Shown here in pieces: positions 34,863 to 43,938 of a DNA stretch of 64,000 nucleotides. The translations under genes were made by a program, and so were the position numbers. Each line of letters begins with the position of its first letter. Positions within the stretch are counted from its first letter, which is position 1. The DNA comes from a virus, in IMG/VR virus record IMGVR_UViG_3300043444_000140, positions 1 through 64,000 of that record, one strand, 5' to 3'. The notes below the pieces were generated by a model that saw only the letters and a list, made by a program, of their open reading frames with translations, was not told the origin of the DNA and did not search any database.

Positions 34863-36449
34863 ATGGCACAAAGAATGCAGCAAAGAAGAGGAACTGCTTC
34901 TCAATGGACATCTGCTAATACCGTTTTGGCTGCAGGTGAGATTGGTTTTGAAACAGATACCAATCAGTTTAAGATGGGTGACGGAGTTACCGCCTGGTCT
35001 TCACTATCGTACTTTAAGAACTTTGAAGATCTAGATACTAGCGGATACATCAAGGATGAAGAGAAGGGTGCCAATAATGGTGTTGCTACTCTCGATGGCT
35101 CTGGAAAACTAACATCCTCACAACTACCAACAATTGACGAACTAGCACAAGATGCTATAAATACCGCAATTATTGCAGGTAGTGGAATTGTCAAGGATTA
35201 TGACGATACAGCCAACCAGATTACAATTGCCGTTTCCGAATCTATCTCTACAACACAATACGTAGACGACGAGATTTCAACACACAATGGTGTCACGACA
35301 AACGTGCATGGAATTGCAGACACATCTCTTCTGGTCACTACAGCAGGAACCCAAACACTTACAAACAAGACATTGTCTGCTGCAGACAACTCCATCACTG
35401 TAAATCTCGCTGACGTTGTTGATGTCACCGCCTCAGTATCAGAATTAAACATTTTAGATGGTGCAACGCTAACAACTACAGAACTTAACTACGTTGACGG
35501 GGTGACCTCAGCGATTCAAGACCAACTGGACGATAAGGCTAATCTTTCTGGTGCAACATTTACAGGTGACGTAACTGTAGAAACAAACATCATCGTTGAG
35601 GGAAACCTTACCGTTTCTGGAACAACGACCACAATAGATGTTACAAATCTAGACGTTACAGACCCACTAATCTATTTGGCTTCAGAGCAATACGATGCAG
35701 ACGTACTTGACATCGGTATTTTTGGTGCATATGGAGATTCAAATCCTGGACACGCACATACAGGTCTTGTCCGTGATGCATCTGACGGAGGTAAGTGGAA
35801 ACTTGTTTCTGGAGCATCAGAGCCAACAGCAAACGTAATTGACTTTACTGGAGTAACATATGACACGCTAAAGGTTGGAGCACTTGAGACTGCAGGTATT
35901 ACTGCAACTGGAGATGTAGACTTTACAGGTGCAACAGTGACTGGAATTGATGCACTTCCATCTCAAACTGGAAACAGTGGAAAGTATCTTACAACAGATG
36001 GCACAGATGCATCTTGGGCGACCTTAAATGCAAGCCCAGCACTTGACGACCTATCTGACGTAACAGTCACTTCAGCAGCATCTAGTGACGTTGTATACTA
36101 CAATGGCTCTGCTTGGGTGAACAAGTACGTTCAGTCAATTCCAACCCTTACAAATGGTCAGTCTGGAACATCGTATACCTTGGTTCTTGGAGATGCTGGT
36201 AAAATTGTCGAAGTTTCAAACTCTTCTGCAATCACTCTAACTATTCCAACTAATGCCGATGTCGCATATCCAGTAGGAACACAAATCACAATTCTTCAAA
36301 CAGGTGCAGGACAAATTACTGTGGCTGCTCCTTCTGGCGGTACTTTAAATGCTACTCCAGGAACTAAACTTCGTGCTCAGTGGTCATCTGCAACACTTCT
36401 AAAGAGAGCAACAGACACCTGGGTGCTGATCGGAGACCTGACAGCATAA
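34863..36449 (+). CDS. Tail fibre with Mtd-like N-terminus
   Basis: 528 residues. The N-terminal MQQRRGTASQWTSANTVLAA, then GEIGFETDTNQFKMGDGVTAW, matches the N-terminal domain of major tropism determinant and many fibres. A typical GNLTVSGTTTTIDVTNLDVT shaft segment follows, and a C-terminal module shared with 28490. Promoter TGTTATAAT (34814-34819), RBS AGGAG. Likely receptor-binding. Confidence 0.8.
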   Translation: MAQRMQQRRGTASQWTSANTVLAAGEIGFETDTNQFKMGDGVTAWSSLSYFKNFEDLDTSGYIKDEEKGANNGVATLDGSGKLTSSQLPTIDELAQDAINTAIIAGSGIVKDYDDTANQITIAVSESISTTQYVDDEISTHNGVTTNVHGIADTSLLVTTAGTQTLTNKTLSAADNSITVNLADVVDVTASVSELNILDGATLTTTELNYVDGVTSAIQDQLDDKANLSGATFTGDVTVETNIIVEGNLTVSGTTTTIDVTNLDVTDPLIYLASEQYDADVLDIGIFGAYGDSNPGHAHTGLVRDASDGGKWKLVSGASEPTANVIDFTGVTYDTLKVGALETAGITATGDVDFTGATVTGIDALPSQTGNSGKYLTTDGTDASWATLNASPALDDLSDVTVTSAASSDVVYYNGSAWVNKYVQSIPTLTNGQSGTSYTLVLGDAGKIVEVSNSSAITLTIPTNADVAYPVGTQITILQTGAGQITVAAPSGGTLNATPGTKLRAQWSSATLLKRATDTWVLIGDLTA

Positions 36450-36970
36450 TGGCACTATCAATTGGTAGAGTAGCAGCATCAGTTAGAAAACGCTTTGTTG
36501 ACACGTTTACTAGAACCAATACGTCTGGCTCCCTGGGTACCGCTACCGATGGATCTTCTTGGAATGCCACAAAAGGAACATTTACTGTAGACACCAACAA
36601 GGCAAAGGCAGCAACTACCGACTATCAGATTGCAACTCAGTCAATGCCATACCCAAACGTTGACCTTACGATTAAGTCTGTAACACAGGGTACTGGTGCA
36701 GCATTGTGGGTTACAGACTCTGGCAATTGGTGGGCAGTTGGCACAGACACTGGAGCAGGACAGTCCTGCAACTGTCAAACATGTTCTAATGCGTCATACG
36801 ATCCTGGATACTATTATGCTGGAAACACAAACTATGTTTATTCATGCCAGACATGCTCTAGTTATGGATGTAGCACATGTTACAACGCTTATACATGTCA
36901 GACATGTTATAACGCAAGCAATGCGATCTACTACTATCAGTCTTCAAACGGAGCCTGCATGATGCAGTAA
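36449..36970 (+). CDS. Cys-rich virion protein carrying N-terminal half of a jelly-roll domain
   Basis: 173 residues from ATG at 36449 (TAATG coupling). Residues about 15-105 (FVDTFTRTNTSGSLGTATDG, SSWNATKG, YPNVDLTIKS, ALWVTDSGNWWAVGTD) are the first half of a concanavalin/LamG-like domain. Then comes a Cys-rich tail with repeated CQTC (QSCNCQTCSN, YSCQTCSSYGCSTCYN, YTCQTCYN). The other half of the fold appears to be in the next gene. Confidence 0.6.
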   Translation: MALSIGRVAASVRKRFVDTFTRTNTSGSLGTATDGSSWNATKGTFTVDTNKAKAATTDYQIATQSMPYPNVDLTIKSVTQGTGAALWVTDSGNWWAVGTDTGAGQSCNCQTCSNASYDPGYYYAGNTNYVYSCQTCSSYGCSTCYNAYTCQTCYNASNAIYYYQSSNGACMMQ

Positions 36971-36987
36971 GGGAAAGGTATAGAAAA

Positions 36988-37470
36988 ATGGGAAGAACTT
37001 GTCTTATTGGTTACAACGCTAGCAATCCGTATTCGTGCAATTGTAGCGGAGGTAACGCATACTCTTGTAACTGTTCAACAAATTATTACTCTTGTAACTG
37101 TGCCACTAACGTTTCTGGGTACAACTCTGTCTATGTTGCACCATCATATTATGCAGGATATACCTATAGTTGTAACTGTCAAACATGCTATCCAATTTAC
37201 ATAAGAGTAATCCAGTCAGCAGCATCTGTGATAAGCACAATAACAACATGGACACTAACTGCTTTAGCCCAATCACTGAGAATCAAGACAAACTCAAATC
37301 AGATTACCGTTCAGGCATTTTCAGACGACAGTCTAGTAACTCAGATTGGATCAGACCTGGTATACACTGGTTCTGGTGTAGTAGTAACATCAAACTATGG
37401 AATTGTAGTTTATCCATCTTCAACTTCCCAGGGTACTACCCTAGGAACAGTTGAGATTAATAAAAACTAA
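36988..37470 (+). CDS. Cys-rich virion protein carrying C-terminal half of a jelly-roll domain
   Basis: 160 residues. Four YSCNC units in the first 70 residues, ending YSCNCQTCYP, then the second half of a LamG-like domain: YIRVIQSAASVISTITTWTL, SLRIKTNSNQITVQAFSD and GIVVYPSSTSQGTTLGTVEI. Together with 36449 it would make one complete domain with a cysteine-rich loop. GGGAAAGG upstream. Confidence 0.6.
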   Translation: MGRTCLIGYNASNPYSCNCSGGNAYSCNCSTNYYSCNCATNVSGYNSVYVAPSYYAGYTYSCNCQTCYPIYIRVIQSAASVISTITTWTLTALAQSLRIKTNSNQITVQAFSDDSLVTQIGSDLVYTGSGVVVTSNYGIVVYPSSTSQGTTLGTVEINKN

Positions 37471-37495
37471 TATATAATATATACAGGAGGAAAAT

Positions 37496-37732
37496 ATGTC
37501 AGAAAACTTACCAGTAGTACCGACACTAGATAGTGCGGTTCCAGTACCAAGAAACAACGACTATGACCTAGCAATGGTCATTGAGGGCGTAGTTTATGAG
37601 GTCATGAACGTAGATGGAAAGTCTGCAGCCAGATTCTTGGCACAGCCTACCTTTGTTCAGGTCGCAGCAAACTCAGTGTTTCCTGGATGGGTCTACAACT
37701 CAGACACTCAAACATTTTCGCAGCCAGAGTAG
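37496..37732 (+). CDS. Hypothetical protein, A unit of a duplicated A-B pair
   Basis: 78 residues. LAMVIEGVVYEVMNVDGKSA and NSVFPGWVYNSDTQTF correspond to IAVILDGQVQEVIRAENRLA and HQQVMVGDYFSDGKF in 38438-38818. AGGAGG RBS. Unknown role, probably virion-associated. Confidence 0.6.
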   Translation: MSENLPVVPTLDSAVPVPRNNDYDLAMVIEGVVYEVMNVDGKSAARFLAQPTFVQVAANSVFPGWVYNSDTQTFSQPE

Positions 37733-37763
37733 TGTATGATATAATCATATAGAGGAGTTCTAT

Positions 37764-38438
37764 ATGAAACTAATACACTTTTTTGCTAAAAAAGAATTTG
37801 ACGATTTAGGTCAGCCTTTACCGATGAAAAACGTTCTGCCAGACTGGTGGAAAAACGGTGAGGCTGATCTTTCGTCTGGTGAAGCAGGAATGAAAAAATG
37901 CATCCCATTCCTAGACGTAATGTTAAGTGGGTATACGCTTACCACACCGATCGATATTTTTGTATCTAAAAAAGAAGATGGATCTGTCCACGTATCGTGG
38001 AATGCAGAAAAGGGTCTTGCAGATTTTGTTGGAGACAGACCAGAAGAGTTGGGGAGAACTATTCCTAGACCAGCAGGTCACCTAGACACGCACTTTGTCT
38101 TTAAGGGGTTTTGGGGCTGGAAGGTTCCAAAGGGGTACTCTGTACTAGTTACCCACCCATTTAATAGATTTGATCTACCATTCACAACAATGTCAGCACT
38201 TATGGATAGCGACGAATTTTACCCACCAGGAAATATTCCGTTTTTCCTAAAGGACGGCTTTGTTGGTGTCATTCCTGCAGGAACGCCATTTGCACAACTG
38301 CTACCAGTAAAGAGAGACTCCTGGAAGATGATTGATAACAATCAGGGACTTATGGATTACCACCACATCCACAACGTTGTTAGAAAGCCAGGTAACTCAT
38401 ATAAGAAACTTATGTGGCACCGAAAGGAATACAACTAA
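37764..38438 (+). CDS. DUF6065-like protein, B unit copy 1
   Basis: 224 residues. KKCIPFLDVMLSGYTLTTPI, WGWKVPKGYSVLVTHPFNR, LPFTTMSALMDSDEFYPPGN and GFVGVIPAGTPFAQLLPVKR. The motif order is like phage proteins I remember as DUF6065 (name uncertain). Paralogue at 38802. Promoter TGATATAAT (37740-37745). Function unknown. Confidence 0.55.
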   Translation: MKLIHFFAKKEFDDLGQPLPMKNVLPDWWKNGEADLSSGEAGMKKCIPFLDVMLSGYTLTTPIDIFVSKKEDGSVHVSWNAEKGLADFVGDRPEELGRTIPRPAGHLDTHFVFKGFWGWKVPKGYSVLVTHPFNRFDLPFTTMSALMDSDEFYPPGNIPFFLKDGFVGVIPAGTPFAQLLPVKRDSWKMIDNNQGLMDYHHIHNVVRKPGNSYKKLMWHRKEYN

Positions 38439-38818
38439 TGGCTAAGAAAAAGTTTGAAGAGAAAGATCATCTGCACAAGCATCAGCACAGCGATGGACCA
38501 GTAGTTATGTCTACGCTAGATCTTATTAAGTTGCTTCTTTTGAATAAGTTTGCTTTTGGACCAAAGGATCCAGTAGAGGATGAAGAGATTGAAGTGCTTA
38601 GAGAGCGAAAGACTCCAAAGAATGTTTCCATAAATCACATTGCCGTAATCTTAGACGGTCAGGTGCAGGAAGTTATCCGTGCAGAAAATAGGCTAGCAGC
38701 ACTACTTCTTAGCGATCCAGAATTTGTTGAGTTCGATGTTCACCAACAAGTTATGGTTGGAGACTATTTTTCAGACGGTAAGTTTATAAAGGGAGATTTA
38801 GATGGCAAAGAAGATTAA
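38438..38818 (+). CDS. Hypothetical protein, A unit copy 2
   Basis: 126 residues from ATG at 38438 (TAATG). A His-rich start (EKDHLHKHQHSDG) is added to the domain shared with 37496. It overlaps the next gene by 17 bp. Unknown function. Confidence 0.6.
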   Translation: MAKKKFEEKDHLHKHQHSDGPVVMSTLDLIKLLLLNKFAFGPKDPVEDEEIEVLRERKTPKNVSINHIAVILDGQVQEVIRAENRLAALLLSDPEFVEFDVHQQVMVGDYFSDGKFIKGDLDGKED

Positions 38819-39500
38819 GTTTTACTCTACTAACACAAAGTTTGAACTAGAAAAGCCAGTACCAGCATCAAAGGCAGTTCCTCAATGGTTTAGGAAAATG
38901 AAAAATGTCAAAGATCACAACATGACAATTAAGAGATGTGTTCCAGTTCTAGATGCACTAACATCTGGATATATGATCACTCTGAATGCTGACATGATCT
39001 GGGATAACGAGTCTGAGTCATTCCTGACTAAATCAAAACTCCCTATGAACTCAGATCACATGCCAATGCAAACAGAAGACATGGATATCTCGGATGACCT
39101 TGCTCCACAGCCACACAAATGGCTAAACTATTGGTACATAAAGACACCACCAGGATACAGCACACTCTTTGTTCATCCACTCAACAGAACAGACCTACCA
39201 TTCCAAACAATTGCTGGTGTCGTGGATACTGACAAGCATCCAACTCCAGTAAACTTTCCATTCTTCCTGAAGAAGGGTTTCTTTGGCACTATTCCTGCAG
39301 GAACTCCGATAGTTCAAGCAATACCCTTTAAGAGAGATGACTGGAATGCCAAGATTATTGATCAAGGCAAGTCATACTCTTATCCAAAAGCATTTGAGTC
39401 CTTTAACCCACCTTTTGCGTGGTATAAGCGTAAGTGGTGGACAAGAAAGAGGTACTCTGTAGATAATACAAAAGAGGTAAACCTACATGACGAGCAATAA
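38802..39500 (+). CDS. DUF6065-like protein, B unit copy 2
   Basis: 232 residues; KRCVPVLDALTSGYMITLNA, YIKTPPGYSTLFVHPLNR, LPFQTIAGVVDTDKHPTPV and GFFGTIPAGTPIVQAIPFKR align with 37764-38438. Divergent enough to have separate roles. RBS GGGAG inside the upstream gene. Confidence 0.55.
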   Translation: MAKKIKFYSTNTKFELEKPVPASKAVPQWFRKMKNVKDHNMTIKRCVPVLDALTSGYMITLNADMIWDNESESFLTKSKLPMNSDHMPMQTEDMDISDDLAPQPHKWLNYWYIKTPPGYSTLFVHPLNRTDLPFQTIAGVVDTDKHPTPVNFPFFLKKGFFGTIPAGTPIVQAIPFKRDDWNAKIIDQGKSYSYPKAFESFNPPFAWYKRKWWTRKRYSVDNTKEVNLHDEQ

Positions 39501-39774
39501 ACTTCCAAAAGTTCCAAAACTTGTACCACCAACAAACGCAGAGCCAAAACTTAAGCCTGTCAGACCGTGGGATCTATTCAATAAAAATAAAGAGCGTGTT
39601 TCAAAAGACATTAAAGATGAAAGAATGTCTATATGCGAATCATGCCCATTCTTTATTCAATCAACAAAACAGTGTAAAAAGTGTGGATGTCTTATGCACT
39701 TAAAAACACAACTTGCAGATGCATATTGCCCTATGGGAAAGTGGCACCAAGTAGATCCTTCTTTTAAGGAATAA
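39487..39774 (+). CDS. Small zinc-binding phage protein, paralogue 3
   Basis: 95 residues: VRPWDLFNKNKERVSKDI, SICESCPFF, QCKKCGCLMHLKT and YCPMGKW. Overlaps the upstream stop by 14 bp. Same family as 25018 and 30058. Confidence 0.65.
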   Translation: MTSNKLPKVPKLVPPTNAEPKLKPVRPWDLFNKNKERVSKDIKDERMSICESCPFFIQSTKQCKKCGCLMHLKTQLADAYCPMGKWHQVDPSFKE

Positions 39775-39810
39775 GACTAGTAAGTATGGTAGAATTGACT
39801 AGGAGATCTC

Positions 39811-42800
39811 ATGCCTAGTCAATCTAACATTTACGCTGAAAAAGTTTACAGCGAACACCCAATATCTTTATGGTCACTGGATGACCAACTTGACTACGTT
39901 TCATATATCTCGGAAGAAAATCGTGACGTGTCTACATGGACTGCATCTGGAAATGACGTAGACATTTCATTGTCCACATTGAACATTGGACAAAAGTTTT
40001 CTAATGGGCTCTACAAGATTGTTGCAACCAAGACAGAACTAGAAAGTTTGTCTGAATTTCGGCTACTTAGTCAAAATATTGTAAATCTGGGAGACCTTGA
40101 CGACACCCTGTCAACCTTCTCCATAGGCTCATACTTCTACTCAGATACTGAGTATGTTAAAAGCATTACTATAGGCTATAGGTATGTTGAAGAAATAACC
40201 AATCAGAATGTCTATGTCACTAAAACGTTTGAGACAAACATCAGTAAAAACTGGATATATCTTGCAGAAACGTTCGACATCCCAAACTACACTAGCAACA
40301 TTCAACTGATAATTGACATCAAATACTACGACAGCGAAGATCCACAAACAGAGTACACCTTTTATGTAAATGGACTAAGTCTTGGTCAATGGTCAGAAGA
40401 GTTCCAATCAGAATCTCTAGGACTGTCGTACAAGAGCGACGGCAGTGGCGAGATTATAGACTTTCCAACTGACATCTCTCTCGATGGTGCGACACAGGCA
40501 GTTGTAGCCTCTGCTTATGGATTGCAGGACAACAAGGGGTATTACCTAGCCACACAAAACAAGATTTACGCAAAAAACTCAGGTTTGCCAATGGTATTTG
40601 GATCTGCAAGCGTAACATCATTGCTGTATAACGAAGCCCTACCATCGCTGATCGTTCCAGGAGAAGGATTTCTGAATAGCGTAGGTAAGTATAACTCCTA
40701 CACATTTGAAGCATGGATGCGTATAGACTCAATATCGGTAGAGGCTCACAGAATTTTTGGTCCACTCGGATCTTTGGATGGTGTCTATGTTGATAACGAA
40801 AGAATTTATTTAAAGATATCTGACACTATCAAGTCTGCCACGGTAACTGAGTGGGGAAGACCATCGCTAGTTCACATCAAGTATACTCCAAACAATGTAG
40901 CCTTAGTAATGAATGCACAGGAAATCATTTCTATTGACATAGATGCAGAAGCCCTATACCTTCCAGAGCAAACAGACGCATTTGGTAGAAGCCAAGACTG
41001 GCTAGGGTTCTACGCCTCAGACGACGTGGCTATTGACGTTGATTGCGTTGGAGTGTACCCATATGAAGTAGACAAGACAATGGCAAAAAGAAGATGGGTC
41101 TATGGTCAAAACGTAGAATACCCAGAAAACTTAAACTCGGCATTTGACGGTAAGACAATTGCCATAGATTATCCTAGAGCAAACTACACAACAAACTTTG
41201 TTTTTCCCAAAAACAGTGCATGGTCTAGAGGTATTTCAGAGAACCTATCATTTGCAAATAATTCTATATCTTCCCCAGTCTACTCTTTGCCAGATGTAGT
41301 TCTCGAAAGCGGATCTCCATCCACATGGCTTGTAGATCAGCAAGACTGCCAGTTCGAATCCGACATGTACTTTAGAATGAAGCCAAATGCAAATTGGCAA
41401 GACGTTGACGGGTATTTGTATCTAGATAGTTTGTCTTTTATTAATAAACCAGTTCGTGCATTGTATGGAATTTTTAAATCGGTTCAAGATGTATCATCAG
41501 AAGAGGTACTATTAAAGTTGAGGGACAAGACCAATGGAAACTCCCTATCTGTAACTGTTCTGGGAAACTCTGTCAAGTATAGTCTTTCATACTTTGGTAC
41601 CGAAACAGTTATAAAGTCGGTAAGCGTTGCAACTATTGGTGAAATGTTTGTTGCTGGTATAGACTTTAAAAAAGTGTCTTCTGCATTTGGACAGAGCCTA
41701 GTGTCGTTCCTTTCAAATCAGAACAACCTAGAACTTTTTATTTGTGGAGACTCCCAGCACGGAAGAGTCTTCTCTGGAAATGTTTATAACATCAGCATAT
41801 CTACCGACAGGAATGCTAGAAGTATTGGGTATATGTTCGGTGGCGACGGTATCGCCATAGACAAAGACTCATTCCTAGAGATTGCATACGATGCAGGAAG
41901 CACATACTTTGGAAACAATCCAGACTACTGGTCAGCACTGCTAGATGGCGGAGACCCATACTCAGTAACCTCAGACGCATTCTTTGCCCACACAGCAACA
42001 TACAAACTATATGCAAAAACATTCTTTGACGAATACAGACTTGACATTGCTACTTCTTCTACCTGGGAAGACTTTGTTCCATTGTCAAACTTTGCTAAGT
42101 ATGTCCAGGACGGCACTGAGGCAAGTTATTATGATCTAGACTTTTTGCAATTCAACATTGGTCACCCTGCCCCAGGAAAATTCATAGAACAAAAGACAAA
42201 AGATGGTGCATGGACATATGCCGAACTTCAAGCAGAATATAATACTCCAGTTCAGTATTCTTATGCAGAATTAGACAACGAACTATTTAGCGGATTTGCG
42301 TCCTACGGAGACTTGCAAAAGAAAACAAGAACTCAGTATGTGTACGATACAGAAAACCTTTCAGTTAGAACATACGTTACTTTTCAGTCGCTCTCTGGTG
42401 GTGCGAACACAACACTTGAGTCATACACAAATACAGAGCGAGTCGGTAGCAACAATCTGGTAAAGGCTGGTGACGAGTGGATAAATACCAAATATGAAGT
42501 AATTGACGGTACAGTTATATATCCACCGAAGTCTGTAAACTTCTATGACCTAGCAATTGTTGTTCACGTGGAAATGGTCTCAGATGGAATTTTGACCAAG
42601 CCAGTAAGGGTAACCACAATAGATCTAACTTCTCAAGCACTTGACGTAAAGTCTCCAAGTCCAATAGGGACAAAGTTTGGAATTCCAATTTATCCATATA
42701 CAAAGAATGGCATCTACTTCAACTATAAGGCAGTAAATCCATTCAAGATCTATAAGCAGAGTACGCCGTACCTATTTTTAAATAGAAGTTCTGGAATCGA

Positions 42801-43542
42801 ACTTGTTGGAGATTTTGAGCCATTGGTAAACCGTGGTCTCACAGTGCCATTAAACCCTAGGGCTTCGTCAAAGTTTAGCGTGTCCGCTATGCAAATGCTT
42901 TTTAAATATAGCAAAGACTACTTCCCGTATTCGTCCACCCCAATCTTTGAGATACAGTCAAAGAATTCCTACATAAAGTTCTATTTGGTAGCAACTCAAC
43001 CAGACGGAAAGAGAGCCAAAATCTATGCAATCAACTCCGAGACTGGGCTAGAAGAAAACGGAATAGCATTTTATATTAATGGAAAACTGGTCAAGAGTCC
43101 TACAATTACCGTTAAAGAATGGGCAATGCTTGGAATTTCTTTTGTCAAAAAACTTAGCCTAGACAGTTATTCTGGAGCCTTTAGGCTTAATGGTCCAATT
43201 ATGGTTAACCACATGTCCTACTACCAGTCAAGTGGATTGCAAGAAAAGATATATACAGCATTCAGAGTTTGGGATCGTGTTAAGGAAAACATTGCGTCTG
43301 AAAGCCTGGACTGGACATTCTGGAAGGGTAGCATTCTTGCTGGTCAAACATACTCCTGGAACAACGTTCTGGTGATTGGAACAAACAGTTTTTTTGGAGT
43401 CAGTCTACCTAACATATATAAGACGTATACAGGAACAAACAAGATAGTCTTTGACGACAATAGCGGAATTGCGTTAAGTAGTTACAGGTTTAGAACCTAT
43501 AGAAAACTATCCCAGACTACATTTACTAAGAAGCCATCATAA
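39811..43542 (+). CDS. Large minor tail/adhesion protein with LamG-like domains
   Basis: 1,243 residues. EHPISLWSLDDQLDYVSYI is an N-terminus typical of phage concanavalin-like proteins. A LamG-like domain lies around residues 290-420 (YNSYTFEAWMRIDSI, HIKYTPNNVALVMNAQEI, WLGFYASDDVAID) and another near 1050-1150 (KFYLVATQPDGKRAKIYAIN, GIAFYINGKLVKSP). Probably a long side-fibre or adhesin contacting host sugars. Promoter TGGTAGAAT (39790-39795), AGGAG RBS. Confidence 0.7.
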   Translation: MPSQSNIYAEKVYSEHPISLWSLDDQLDYVSYISEENRDVSTWTASGNDVDISLSTLNIGQKFSNGLYKIVATKTELESLSEFRLLSQNIVNLGDLDDTLSTFSIGSYFYSDTEYVKSITIGYRYVEEITNQNVYVTKTFETNISKNWIYLAETFDIPNYTSNIQLIIDIKYYDSEDPQTEYTFYVNGLSLGQWSEEFQSESLGLSYKSDGSGEIIDFPTDISLDGATQAVVASAYGLQDNKGYYLATQNKIYAKNSGLPMVFGSASVTSLLYNEALPSLIVPGEGFLNSVGKYNSYTFEAWMRIDSISVEAHRIFGPLGSLDGVYVDNERIYLKISDTIKSATVTEWGRPSLVHIKYTPNNVALVMNAQEIISIDIDAEALYLPEQTDAFGRSQDWLGFYASDDVAIDVDCVGVYPYEVDKTMAKRRWVYGQNVEYPENLNSAFDGKTIAIDYPRANYTTNFVFPKNSAWSRGISENLSFANNSISSPVYSLPDVVLESGSPSTWLVDQQDCQFESDMYFRMKPNANWQDVDGYLYLDSLSFINKPVRALYGIFKSVQDVSSEEVLLKLRDKTNGNSLSVTVLGNSVKYSLSYFGTETVIKSVSVATIGEMFVAGIDFKKVSSAFGQSLVSFLSNQNNLELFICGDSQHGRVFSGNVYNISISTDRNARSIGYMFGGDGIAIDKDSFLEIAYDAGSTYFGNNPDYWSALLDGGDPYSVTSDAFFAHTATYKLYAKTFFDEYRLDIATSSTWEDFVPLSNFAKYVQDGTEASYYDLDFLQFNIGHPAPGKFIEQKTKDGAWTYAELQAEYNTPVQYSYAELDNELFSGFASYGDLQKKTRTQYVYDTENLSVRTYVTFQSLSGGANTTLESYTNTERVGSNNLVKAGDEWINTKYEVIDGTVIYPPKSVNFYDLAIVVHVEMVSDGILTKPVRVTTIDLTSQALDVKSPSPIGTKFGIPIYPYTKNGIYFNYKAVNPFKIYKQSTPYLFLNRSSGIELVGDFEPLVNRGLTVPLNPRASSKFSVSAMQMLFKYSKDYFPYSSTPIFEIQSKNSYIKFYLVATQPDGKRAKIYAINSETGLEENGIAFYINGKLVKSPTITVKEWAMLGISFVKKLSLDSYSGAFRLNGPIMVNHMSYYQSSGLQEKIYTAFRVWDRVKENIASESLDWTFWKGSILAGQTYSWNNVLVIGTNSFFGVSLPNIYKTYTGTNKIVFDDNSGIALSSYRFRTYRKLSQTTFTKKPS

Positions 43543-43560
43543 TATGGTATACTAGTGGTT

Positions 43561-43938
43561 ATGAATAATGAAAAACCACGCTTTCCTGGTCAAATTGGTG
43601 ACTCAAAAGTAACAGTATTAGACAAGCAGTATGAATGGGGCATCTATGTTTGGATCAAGGCAAACGGAAAGCCATTTACAGACGGACATGGTAGCGTACT
43701 AAACATCCCATCTCACAGAGGCGACGGTATTCAAATAGAAAAACTTAAGAGAGAAGCAGCATACCTAGGTCAGCCCGATGGTCGTGCCGAGTTCTATCCA
43801 GGTATGGCAAGAATTTCAGAAGAAGAGTACTCTGAGCAGGTAGACAGAATGAAGAATGGTCTTATTCCAAACCTTAACGATCTAGGTGCTGTACAAGCAG
43901 CGAAAGATACTATCGCAATGTATGGAGATGAAGAGTAA
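43561..43938 (+). CDS. Conserved hypothetical next to portal, leaderless
   Basis: 125 residues. YEWGIYVWIKANGKPFTDGH and GDGIQIEKLKREAAYLG; C-terminal helix. TGGTATACT (43548-43553) 7 nt before ATG: leaderless. Stop overlaps the portal ATG (TAATG). Similar proteins precede portals in actinophages as I recall; function unknown. Confidence 0.65.
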   Translation: MNNEKPRFPGQIGDSKVTVLDKQYEWGIYVWIKANGKPFTDGHGSVLNIPSHRGDGIQIEKLKREAAYLGQPDGRAEFYPGMARISEEEYSEQVDRMKNGLIPNLNDLGAVQAAKDTIAMYGDEE

